This document shows, in pieces, positions 45,401 to 53,335 of a DNA stretch of 64,000 bases; the first letter of the stretch is position 1, and each line of letters begins with the position of its first letter. Location: assembly GCA_963711465.1 (NCBI GenBank), contig CAVQEG010000002.1, positions 730,878 to 794,877 of the forward strand. The letters are read 5' to 3'. The position numbers were made by a program, and so were the translations under genes. The notes under the pieces were generated by a model that saw only the letters and a program-made list of their open reading frames with translations, was not told the origin of the DNA and did no database searches. This DNA comes from CAVQEG01 sp963711465. Its GTDB lineage: Bacteria > Bacteroidota > Ignavibacteria > OLB7.

Positions 45401-46029
45401 CGGTACTCCTGTACCGGTGCTCCCGATTTCCGGATCCGGTGCTGGTACGCCTCCAGTCGGCTGCGTTCCACGTCGTCGGGGACATCATCGAGACTTGCGC
45501 GGTGGCGGCGGAAGTAGAAGCGTGCGCGGTGGAGTTCTACTCCGCTGGCCGCTGCATCTGCATTGGGACCCCTCCCTGCCTCCCCTTCTCGTGCTTGGCG
45601 CAAGGATGGGGAAGCCGTGCGTGCCGCATCCCGCGTGCCGCGCAGCACCCCGTACTGCGCTTCCATCTCCGTGATCGACATTTCCTCGATCGCCGCCTCT
45701 TCGACCCATGGAAATTGCTCCAGCAACACGGGGTCCTTCTGCACGTCCAGGTAGCTCGGCACGAATCCATACCGTTCGCCGGTGATGCCGATGAAATACG
45801 GCCTGCACTTGTCCACCTCCTCGAGGCATGTGCGGATCACCTGCCCGAGCGCGACGTCCTCCTCGGTCAGACCCCACCGGAGATCGACTTCCGTGAAACG
45901 GATACCCCGCTGGCGGCAGAGCGCGCGGATCTCCGGGAAGATTTTCTTCACCAGATGCTCCCGCTCCTCCTGCAGATCCTGAAACGTGGAGCTGATGAAG
46001 ACGCGGAATTCGTTGTTCGACGTAGCCAT
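42397..46029 (-). CDS. DUF4062-NACHT-TPR STAND protein, 1210 aa
   Basis: A full-length fused member. DUF4062 (residues ~5-135: EFRVFISSTFQDLQEEREHL, DLRWGLTEED) is followed by an insertion (SPSLRQAREGEAGRGPN) not found at this site in the 1060- and 1121-aa paralogues. The ATPase has Walker A AESGSGKSS, Walker B VLILDGLNQL and a GHPLFLKTLLEELRLVG segment that fits the G-x-P motif of STAND proteins. The motif SFFHDYLRRAVEKRYL closes it. Seven exact 40-residue repeats follow (AVGNTGIVYYQHGDFDRALA type), then the cap FRFGHPHWLSGRSAVLLEV and HYWLWKLGLDPATAHR. A second low-complexity insertion (LGDPSRSSHDVTP to LPSGEAAA) lies before the last block. It is probably transcribed from its own promoter at about 46111. 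Confidence 0.87.
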   Translation of the reverse strand: MATSNNEFRVFISSTFQDLQEEREHLVKKIFPEIRALCRQRGIRFTEVDLRWGLTEEDVALGQVIRTCLEEVDKCRPYFIGITGERYGFVPSYLDVQKDPVLLEQFPWVEEAAIEEMSITEMEAQYGVLRGTRDAARTASPSLRQAREGEAGRGPNADAAASGVELHRARFYFRRHRASLDDVPDDVERSRLEAYQHRIRKSGAPVQEYRDPGSLGELIYDDLVEIIKRDFAGSKPPTPLQEERSRHEAFSLSRRRAYIANPQYLKRLNDYVASNDPPLVVYAESGSGKSSLFAFWAELYRRKHPEAHVIEHYVGIGATATDHYGVIRHVCMEIKDRFGREEEIPTGPEELEKAFGQWLGYADHALQQTGERLVLILDGLNQLKGSALRLQWIPDVISPSIRLILSSTVEGTLMELQKRGWKTLGMQALSEAEREAVVVRYLAEYHKSLNSEQIKRIAGDYKCGHPLFLKTLLEELRLVGQHEALDERIDVYLEATGTEDLFQRVLDRLEEDYNMRSVRDVMTLLWCSRTGLDERELSEVSGLARLKIATMVAGLDYHLVRKEGRLSFFHDYLRRAVEKRYLADETFRRRTHGRLASHFEMLEVTERSARERIWGCAESGDDEKLVSTLGDVAVLEVLYKGTGAEEVLAQWARLRESGKDPESTYRASLEAVRRWTDTLRQVRAILAVANVLERLGMWSGAMELTRRALSAAIETDHPTEIARAERALGWLLHLRGEYSEALQRLEHALQLYEELDEPHGVAGAIGNVGTVHSYRGDYDLALASYERQLMISEGLDDRQGVAHAVGNMANVYFFRGEFDRALASYERGLSILEELGDRCGVAIAVGNTGIVYYQHGDFDRALASFERQLTISEKLGDRRVAALAMGNIGLVHARQGEYDRAFAACTRQVTICEELGDRRGVASAMRNMGEVHGRRGEYDSALSCYQRALTISEELGDGRSAIYSVGSMGFVYLALGKYEDALRCFEQATDERRGAGFRFGHPHWLSGRSAVLLEVTQCGGAMPAYLPQFVPDLLDPPEGGTAACLEVSEHPGWQAVVRAEARALAKECVEISAELSKRDTLFDGRVLLSRIDAAEGNAETARARLVEMLEERSPTSSLGDPSRSSHDVTPTLTAEDSGLPSGEAAAVLHYWLWKLGLDPATAHRAEAERLYADLLGSLPMHDYRVKLSELRSKPVTPSPAAEADDVAVDQ

Positions 46030-46329
46030 TGACGGCGTGAGGACAGCTGGAGTTGGAGATGGGCACCCGGCGCAGTGCCCTGGGAAACGGTGGGTGAGGT
46101 TGATATCAGTGCAACATACGGTGAGGAAGCGCTACGCGTGCGTCGATCGCTCGCATGCAATTGAAGACGGAGTGGCACCGGTCGGTTCGCGGTAATGTCA
46201 TCGATCGGAGCGAAGAACGCGGCGGGCGGAACGGAATGTCCAATTCAATGGAGGACACCCGCCGAGCCGAGGACGACAGGGCACGAATGCGGGGATTGCA
46301 CTGAACGATTTCACGGGTCATCCGGCAAT
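46030..46329. other. Spacer between two STAND genes
   Basis: This 300-bp stretch has no convincing gene. It contains a minus-strand TATGTTGC (46111-46118) that could be a promoter for the 1210-aa gene. It separates the three-gene overlapping operon (56504 to 46330) from the downstream genes. Confidence 0.5.
46111..46118 (-). promoter_or_regulatory. Possible -7 element before the 1210-aa STAND gene
   Basis: The minus strand reads GTATGTTGCAC, near the TAnnTTTG consensus with one mismatch, 82 nt before the ATG at 46029. It is a weak but well-placed match. Confidence 0.3.
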
Positions 46330-49300
46330 TCAGTCCGCAATTCCTGTCTCGCAATCCGTAATTGTCAACTCGTCGATCCGCAGACGGTATGCATACATGG
46401 GCGTTTTCTCGATGAGAGATTCAAAGAGGCGAAGTGCCTCGGCTCGGTGGTCGGCATCGGTGGGATTCAACCGCCAGAGCCAGTAGTGCAGATCGGCCCG
46501 TTCGGAATCGTCTGTTGTCGCGGCCAGCATCGTATCGAGCGTGGCGAGCGCCGTTGCGCTCGATCCTTCCGCCGCGGCGATCCGCGCCAGGTTCACTCGA
46601 GCGCGGAAACACGCCACCGGATTCGCCTGTTCTTCTCCGAGCCGAAGGCACGCTTCAGCATGGGTTCGAGCCAGGCGGAGCGTCGCCAGACGCCACGATT
46701 CGCCGGTCGCGTCGGGAACGAACCGCGGAAGGAATTCGGGCATTTTTTCGTGGCGTTGCTGAATATCCAGCAGGCAGAGGGCGATGCAATCGAGCCAGTT
46801 CATCATGCCCGGGCGGTACCCGATCTCCCGGTGGATTTCGAGCGCTTCCACCGCCCTGGCAAGCGCCGGCTCACAGTCGTTGCGACTCAGCAGTGCAATT
46901 CCGTGATTGCCGAGTGCGAGGCCGAGCATCCGTTGATCACCGATTTCCCGCGCAATCCGTTCCTCTTCGCAATAGCACGCCAGGGCTTCATCGAAATCAC
47001 CCAGTGCCCAGTGCACGATGCCGCGATTGCCGACGCCGAGCGCGATGCTTCCGCGATCGCCCACTTCCCGAGCCGTGCGCTCCTGTTCGCGGTAGCACGC
47101 CAGCGCCTCGTCAAACTCCCCGCGCCCCCAGTACGCAATGGCGCAGTTGCCGACGGCACCTGCAATCCCCCGGCGGTCACCGAGTTCGCGAGCGATTCGT
47201 TCGTGCTGTTGAAAGCAGGCCAGCGCCTGATCGTATTCGCCGCGCCCGACATGAACATTGCCCCGATTTGCAGTGGCTGCGCCAATACCTTCGCGATCGC
47301 CCAGTGCGCGAAACATCCGTTCGGATTCCTGGGCGCAGAGGAGCGCATCGTCATACTCCCCTCGATTCGAGTGCACGATGCCACGGTTGCCGATGGCGAG
47401 AGCGATACTCCTGCGGTCGCCCAGTTGCCGCGCAAGCGACTCCCACTCCCGATAACAGGCCAGCGCAGCATCGTACTCCCCACGATCGGAATGCACGACG
47501 CCGCGGATACCGACGGCTCTGCAGATGCTCGGTGCGTCACCCACTTCCCGGGCGAGTGCTTCGGCCTCACCGGCCAGCGCCTCGCTCGCCTCCATCCGAC
47601 CCTGAATTCGTGCTCGATATGCCATATCGCCCAGCACGCGACTCTCGGACTTCTGATCGCCCTGTCGACGGGCGAGCACCAGCTGGCGTCGATCGATCTG
47701 CTCGGCCCCGTCCAGCGCTCCGATGCGGGTGTACAACGCTGCAAGCGCTTCGAGCACCGATGCCTGTTCTCCCTCCGTCCGATCCTCTGACTCCCACCGC
47801 TCGAGTCCTTCGCTGCATTGCTGGAGCACGACCGACGTATCGACGGTCGACCATCCATGCAGAACCTCGTGCCTGTCGGCCGACCACAGCTGCACGAACC
47901 TCCTGACATCGCTCAGTGCGTGGCAGACCCGGTCCTTCTCTCCCGCTGCATTGAGTGCGTGCAGCAGTTCAAGCGTCGCACGCACCGTGACATCGGCGTG
48001 CTCGAAGTGCGCGGCCAGCTGGCGGTACCACTGGACACGTGGTGCCTCCTCCGGCAGATACCGCTTCTCCACCGCCCGACGGAGATAGTCGTGGAAGAAC
48101 GTCAGCACCCCGTCCCGTCGCACCAGGTGGTAGTCGAGTCCGTTCAGCATCGTCGAGAGCTTCAGTCGGCCGATGCCCGTCAACTCCGTCAGCTCGACTT
48201 CGTCGAGTCCCCCGCGCGAACACCACAGGAGCGACATCACGTCTCGAACCGCGCGGGTTCCGTAGTCGTCTTCCATGCGCTCGATCACCTGCTGGAACAG
48301 GTCTTCGGTGCCGGTGGTCAACAGGTACCGATCGATCCGAGCGTCGAGCTGCTCGTGGCTGGAGTCGAGGCGGAGTTCCTCCAGAAGCGTCCTGAGAAAC
48401 AGCGGGTGGGCGCACTTGACGTCGACGGCAAGGCGGCGCACCTGTTCGGCAGACAACGCCTTGTGGTATTCCGAGAGGTAGCGGACCACCACCGCCTGGC
48501 GCTCCCGTTCCTCCAGCGGCTGCATTCCGAGCAACGACCATCCGCGGCTGCGCAGGTTGACCAGCGTCCGCTCCACCGTGCTGGTGATCACCAGCTTCAC
48601 ACCGTCGGGCATCATTGGTGGAAGCCATTGCAGATCGAGCGCGCGGCCGGTCAGCTGATTGATACCGTCGATGGCCAGCAGGATCGGGCGTCCCACGCCG
48701 AAGCCGAGCCAGTTGGCGAACTGCTGTTCGATCTCCTCCGGCTTCGACGGCAGCTCTTCGGTGCGACCGAAGCGCTCACGGATTTCCTCCATCACGTGCC
48801 GCATGATGCCCAGGTGATCGGCGTCGCCGGCACCGATACCTACGTAGTGTTCGATCACGGGCAGTTCGGGCTGGCGCCGTCGTACCTGTTCGCACCAGAA
48901 GCTCACCAGCGAGCTCTTACCCGAACCCGATTCTGCGTAGATCACCAGCGGATCGGCGCAGTCGGTGGAGAGCCACTCGTTGAGCCGCGTGAGGTACTCG
49001 GCCTTCGGGATATAGGCATGGCGGCGACTCTCGGCGAACGCGCGGTGCCGGGTGCGTTCCTCTTCGAGCGGTGTCGGAGAGGCGACGCTGCCGAAGTCAT
49101 TCCTGATGACGCGCACCAGGTGGTCGTAGACCAGTTCGCCCAGCGACACGGGATCGCGGAATTCTTCGGTCTTCACCGACGCCTCTCGCACGCGGCGTTT
49201 CAGATCCTCGATGCGTCGACGCTCCTCGTCATCAGACGACGGACGCTCGAGCAGCGACTCGCGCTCTCGGCGCATCAGCACGATCGACCGGTCCGATGTC

Positions 49301-49695
49301 GACGGATCGTTGAGCATTGCGTGGCGGAATTCCAGGTCGATGATAGACGCATTCTGCATGGCCGCCTCCTCGATCCACGGAAAGTTCGCCAGCAGCGCGG
49401 AGTCGCTGTAATACTCGTGCAGCTGCGGAACGTAGCCGTAGCGTTCGCCGGTGATGCCGATGAAATACGGACGGCACTTGTCGATCTCTTCGAGACATGT
49501 GCGGATCACCTGCCCGAGCGCGACGTCCTCCTCGGTCAGTCCCCACCGGAGATCGACTTCCGTGAACGTCACGCCGCGCTGGCGGCAGAGTGCGCGGATC
49601 TCGGGGAAGATCTTCTTGACCAGATGCTCGCGCTCCTCCTGCAGATCGCGGAAGGTGGAGCTGATGAACACGCGGAATTCGTTAGTCGACGGCAT
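46330..49695 (-). CDS. DUF4062-NACHT-TPR STAND protein, 1121 aa
   Basis: The start is set at 49695 (MPSTNEFRVF): GAGGA lies about 9 nt upstream and DUF4062 begins here, although the frame is open further. Order: DUF4062 (FISSTFRDLQEEREHLVKKI, TEVDLRWGLTEED, YFIGITGERYGYVP, ASIIDLEF); ATPase with Walker A AESGSGKSS and Walker B ILLAIDGINQL; helical tail LTFFHDYLRRAVEKRYL; linker; seven 40-residue repeats (AVGIRGVVHSDRGEYDAALA and on); cap EIHREIGYRPGMMNWLDC; and C-terminal HYWLWRLNPTDADHR. Its first 14 nt overlap the upstream gene. The C-terminal LRIDELTITDCETGIAD ends the operon. Confidence 0.88.
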   Translation of the reverse strand: MPSTNEFRVFISSTFRDLQEEREHLVKKIFPEIRALCRQRGVTFTEVDLRWGLTEEDVALGQVIRTCLEEIDKCRPYFIGITGERYGYVPQLHEYYSDSALLANFPWIEEAAMQNASIIDLEFRHAMLNDPSTSDRSIVLMRRERESLLERPSSDDEERRRIEDLKRRVREASVKTEEFRDPVSLGELVYDHLVRVIRNDFGSVASPTPLEEERTRHRAFAESRRHAYIPKAEYLTRLNEWLSTDCADPLVIYAESGSGKSSLVSFWCEQVRRRQPELPVIEHYVGIGAGDADHLGIMRHVMEEIRERFGRTEELPSKPEEIEQQFANWLGFGVGRPILLAIDGINQLTGRALDLQWLPPMMPDGVKLVITSTVERTLVNLRSRGWSLLGMQPLEERERQAVVVRYLSEYHKALSAEQVRRLAVDVKCAHPLFLRTLLEELRLDSSHEQLDARIDRYLLTTGTEDLFQQVIERMEDDYGTRAVRDVMSLLWCSRGGLDEVELTELTGIGRLKLSTMLNGLDYHLVRRDGVLTFFHDYLRRAVEKRYLPEEAPRVQWYRQLAAHFEHADVTVRATLELLHALNAAGEKDRVCHALSDVRRFVQLWSADRHEVLHGWSTVDTSVVLQQCSEGLERWESEDRTEGEQASVLEALAALYTRIGALDGAEQIDRRQLVLARRQGDQKSESRVLGDMAYRARIQGRMEASEALAGEAEALAREVGDAPSICRAVGIRGVVHSDRGEYDAALACYREWESLARQLGDRRSIALAIGNRGIVHSNRGEYDDALLCAQESERMFRALGDREGIGAATANRGNVHVGRGEYDQALACFQQHERIARELGDRRGIAGAVGNCAIAYWGRGEFDEALACYREQERTAREVGDRGSIALGVGNRGIVHWALGDFDEALACYCEEERIAREIGDQRMLGLALGNHGIALLSRNDCEPALARAVEALEIHREIGYRPGMMNWLDCIALCLLDIQQRHEKMPEFLPRFVPDATGESWRLATLRLARTHAEACLRLGEEQANPVACFRARVNLARIAAAEGSSATALATLDTMLAATTDDSERADLHYWLWRLNPTDADHRAEALRLFESLIEKTPMYAYRLRIDELTITDCETGIAD

Positions 49696-52600
49696 CGGTG
49701 GTTTCCTCGGGTGGGGTCGGACGTTGCACTGCCATGGGGACCCCGATGGCGCGTCGGGTGTCCTCGATACGGATGCGGTACACCTGTTTCGGTGTGCGCC
49801 CGAGCATCGACTCGTAGAGACACAGGGCTTCGACACGATGTGAGTCGTCAGGGTCGCCGAGCTTCCAGAGCCAGAAGTGGCAATCGGCGCGGCGATCGTC
49901 GCGGACCCATGGCTGCTCGACACTGTCCGATTCGATCAGCAGCCGATCGAGTTCGGCACGGGCGGCCCCGGCATCGCCCTCTGCGGCTGTGATCCGCGCG
50001 AGCAGCACCTGGGCAGCCCACAGTGTGTCCGGCTTCGACAGCTCACGCGAAACTTCGAGGCACTCCGCGGCCAATGCGCGCGCGCTTTCAACCGTTCGCA
50101 TCCGCCAGTCTGTTCGTTGGGTGAGATCGACATAGCGAGGGAGGAATTCCGGCAGCGACACATGAATGTGGCTGACATCGAGGAGCACAGCGGCCATCTC
50201 CTCGAGGACGTAGGTCAATCCGTAGCCGAAGCCGATTTCGCGATGTTCGGCGGCGGACGCGCTCAGCAGCTCGAGCGCGATCGAATGTTCCCCGCGGGCC
50301 GCATGGACGGCTCCGCGATATCCGACGGCGCTGGCCGCCGCTCTGCGATCACCCAGCTCCCGTGATGTCTCTTCAACCTGCGCGAAGCAGGCCAGCGCCT
50401 CTTCGTACTCACCACACTCGGTCTGCACGAGTCCCCGAAGGGATCTCGCGTTGGCAACGCCGAGGCGACCGTCGAGTTCGGCGTGCAGCGCTTCGCTCCG
50501 ACGGAAGCAGGCCAGTGCCTCGGCGTACTCGCCGTGCGCCTGATGGAGAATCCCGCGGTTGGCGGCAATCGACGCCATGTTGCCGCGCGCACCCAGCGAC
50601 TCGAGAATCTGTTCGGATTCTTCGAAGCAGGCCAATGCGCCGGCATACTCGCCACGTGCCATCAGGACGTTTCCGCGATTGTTCCGCGCCATTGCCACGC
50701 CCCGACGATCACCGAGTTCGTTCGAGAGTCGTTCGAATTCCGCATAGCATTCGAGGGCCCGGGAACTCTCCCCGCGCGCGAGATGCACCATGCCGCGGTT
50801 GTTGACGGCAGCTGCGGCGCCGCGTCGGTCGCCGAGTTCTCGAAACAGTCGCACTGACTCCTCGATGAGCGGGAGTGCCTCGGCATATTCCCCCCGGGCC
50901 TGGTGCACGCGCCCGCGATTGCCGATTCCGCCTGCGATACCCTTGCGATCGCCGAGTTCTCTCGACAGCTGCTCGACCTCCTGATAGCATTGCAGCGCTT
51001 CGGCGAATTCACCACGGTCGAACTCCGCATTGCCACGACCGTAGACGGCACGCAGGACTCCATGACGGTCATTGATTTCACTCGACAAGCGCTCCGATTC
51101 GATCGCCAGTTCCGCCGAGCGCGGCAGGTCTCCCATCTCCCGATGCAGGTTCGACAGCTCCGACAATGCCTCGGCCTCGACGCGACGCTCACCCGCAGCA
51201 CGCGCCATCATCAGTCGCCGATGCTGCAGCGCCCGGGACGCCGGCCACGCTCCGATCACGTCGTAGAGCTCCGCCACCAACGCGAAAACCCGCATCTGAT
51301 TCTGCTCGTCCGGCTCACGCGCTTCGAGCCAATTGCGCAGGTTATGATCGACGACGGATTCGACTCTTGTCGGATCGCTGCCCGAGAGGATTCGCAGTAC
51401 CTCGTAGCGTTCCGAACCGCGCCACAACTGTTCGAACCGATTGATTCGCGTGACCTCCCGCTCGAGCTTCTCGCGATCACCCAGGGCTTCAAGTGCGTGC
51501 AGCAATTCCAGTGTCGCCCGCATCCCGACATCCTGCCGCTGGTAGTATTCGGCCAGTTGCGACCATCGCTGCCGACGGCTCTCCGCGTTCGACACGTACC
51601 GGTTCTCCACCGCTCGACGCAGGTAATCGTGGAAGAAGGTCAGCACACCGTCCTTTCGCACCAGGTGGTAGTCGAGCCCGCTCAGCATCGTCGAGAGCTT
51701 CAGCCGACCTATGCCGGTCAGCTCCGTGAGTTCCGTTTCGTCGAGACCGTGACGGCTGCACCACAGCAGCGACATCACATCCCGGACGGCACGCGTCGAG
51801 TAATCACTCTCCATTCGATCCAACACCTGCTGGAACAGGTCTTCGGTTCCGGTCGACGCGAGGTACCGATCGATCCGAGCGTCGAGCTGTTCGTGGCTGG
51901 AGTCGAGACGGAGTTCCTCCAGAAGCGTTCTGAGGAACAGCGGGTGCGCGCACTTGACGTCGGCGGCGATTCGACCGACCTGCTCGGCCGACAGCGCCTT
52001 GCGATACTCCGAGAGGTAGCGCACCACCGCCGCCTCACGTTCCCGCTCCGTCAGCGGCTGCATACCCAGCGTACGCCATCCACGGGAGCGAAGGTCGACG
52101 AGCGTCTGCTCGACGGTGCTTGTGATGACGAGCTTCAGGCCTGCCGGCATGATCGGAGGAAGCCAGTACAGCTCCTGCGCCCGTCCGGTCAACTGGTTGA
52201 TGCCGTCGATCACAATCACCAGCGGCTGGCCAACGCCGAAGCCGAGCCAGTTGGAGAATTCGAGTTCGATTGCCTCGGGATTCGACGGAAGTTCGTCGGT
52301 GCGTTCGAAGCGCTCGCGAATCTCCTCCATCACGTGCCGCATGATGCCGAGGTGGTCGGCGTCGCCCGCGCCGATTCCGACGTAGTGTTCGATGACGGGA
52401 AGCTCGGGATGACGGCGACGCAACTGTTCGCACCAGAAGCTCACCAGCGAACTCTTGCCGGAACCCGACTCGGCGTAGATCACCAGCGGCGGTTCCTCGG
52501 CAGCGAACCACTCGCTGAGTCGTTTCAGGTATTCGGGATTGGGGATGTAGGCATGACGGCGGCTCGTGGCGAACGCAGTGTGTCTGGACCGTTCCTCCTC

Positions 52601-53335
52601 GAGCGGTGTCGGTGGTCCCGTATTCGCGAAGTCGCGATCGAGAATCTCGACGAGCGCATCGTAGACCATCTCACCGAGCGTCCCGGGGTCGCGGAATTCC
52701 TCGACCGGCAGCGCGGCCGCGCGGATGCGATTCTTCAGGTCGTCCAGACGCGTCGACTCGGCGCCGTCGACCTGGGCCTCATGGCCGCGGCGATGGCGTC
52801 GGAAGTAGAATCGGGCGCAGGCGGTGGAGTTGGAGAAGTCCGGCACGGGGACCCCTCCCGGCCGCCCCTCATCGCGTTTCGCGCTCCCGGGGAGGTGTGT
52901 CTGCGCTGCCCGGTCCTCTTCGGCGTCCGCGCTTCGCTGTTCGGCGTCGTTGAGGGCGGCGTGGCGGAATTCCAGATCGATGATCGACGCGCCGTCCATC
53001 GCGGCTTCTTCGATCCACGGAAAGCGTTCCAACAGCTCCGCGTCCTTGTAGTACTCGTGCAGTTCCGGAACGTAGCCGTAGCGTTCGCCGGTGATGCCGA
53101 TGAAATACGGACGGCACCGGTCGATTTCGTCCAGGCACGTGCGGACGATCCGTCCGAGCGCGACATCCTCCTCGGTCAGTCCCCACCGGAGGTCCACCTC
53201 GGTGAACGTGATTCCCCGTTCCCGACACAGCGCACGGATCTCCGGGAAGATCTTCTTCACCAGGTGTTCGCGTTCTTCCTGCAGATCGCGGAAGGTGCTG
53301 GAGATGAACACGCGGAGTTCGTTAGTCTGCGACAT
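49682..53335 (-). CDS. DUF4062-NACHT-TPR STAND protein, 1217 aa
   Basis: The start at 53335 (MSQTNELRVF) lies inside the last codons of the upstream gene (14-nt overlap) with no good RBS, suggesting re-initiation after termination. DUF4062 is followed by an insertion (THLPGSAKRDEGRPGGVPV) before ARFYFRRHRRG. The ATPase has Walker A AESGSGKSS and Walker B LVIVIDGINQL. The ATPase and early linker are very close to the 1121-aa paralogue. It has the longest repeat array, eight 40-residue units (GIGNRGRVHQARGEYAEALP, NARSLRGLVQTECGEYEEAL), then the cap AEHREIGFGYGLTYVLEEM and HFWLWKLGDPDDSHR. Sensor diversity with a conserved ATPase is the pattern seen. Confidence 0.88.
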   Translation of the reverse strand: MSQTNELRVFISSTFRDLQEEREHLVKKIFPEIRALCRERGITFTEVDLRWGLTEEDVALGRIVRTCLDEIDRCRPYFIGITGERYGYVPELHEYYKDAELLERFPWIEEAAMDGASIIDLEFRHAALNDAEQRSADAEEDRAAQTHLPGSAKRDEGRPGGVPVPDFSNSTACARFYFRRHRRGHEAQVDGAESTRLDDLKNRIRAAALPVEEFRDPGTLGEMVYDALVEILDRDFANTGPPTPLEEERSRHTAFATSRRHAYIPNPEYLKRLSEWFAAEEPPLVIYAESGSGKSSLVSFWCEQLRRRHPELPVIEHYVGIGAGDADHLGIMRHVMEEIRERFERTDELPSNPEAIELEFSNWLGFGVGQPLVIVIDGINQLTGRAQELYWLPPIMPAGLKLVITSTVEQTLVDLRSRGWRTLGMQPLTEREREAAVVRYLSEYRKALSAEQVGRIAADVKCAHPLFLRTLLEELRLDSSHEQLDARIDRYLASTGTEDLFQQVLDRMESDYSTRAVRDVMSLLWCSRHGLDETELTELTGIGRLKLSTMLSGLDYHLVRKDGVLTFFHDYLRRAVENRYVSNAESRRQRWSQLAEYYQRQDVGMRATLELLHALEALGDREKLEREVTRINRFEQLWRGSERYEVLRILSGSDPTRVESVVDHNLRNWLEAREPDEQNQMRVFALVAELYDVIGAWPASRALQHRRLMMARAAGERRVEAEALSELSNLHREMGDLPRSAELAIESERLSSEINDRHGVLRAVYGRGNAEFDRGEFAEALQCYQEVEQLSRELGDRKGIAGGIGNRGRVHQARGEYAEALPLIEESVRLFRELGDRRGAAAAVNNRGMVHLARGESSRALECYAEFERLSNELGDRRGVAMARNNRGNVLMARGEYAGALACFEESEQILESLGARGNMASIAANRGILHQAHGEYAEALACFRRSEALHAELDGRLGVANARSLRGLVQTECGEYEEALACFAQVEETSRELGDRRAAASAVGYRGAVHAARGEHSIALELLSASAAEHREIGFGYGLTYVLEEMAAVLLDVSHIHVSLPEFLPRYVDLTQRTDWRMRTVESARALAAECLEVSRELSKPDTLWAAQVLLARITAAEGDAGAARAELDRLLIESDSVEQPWVRDDRRADCHFWLWKLGDPDDSHRVEALCLYESMLGRTPKQVYRIRIEDTRRAIGVPMAVQRPTPPEETTDAVD

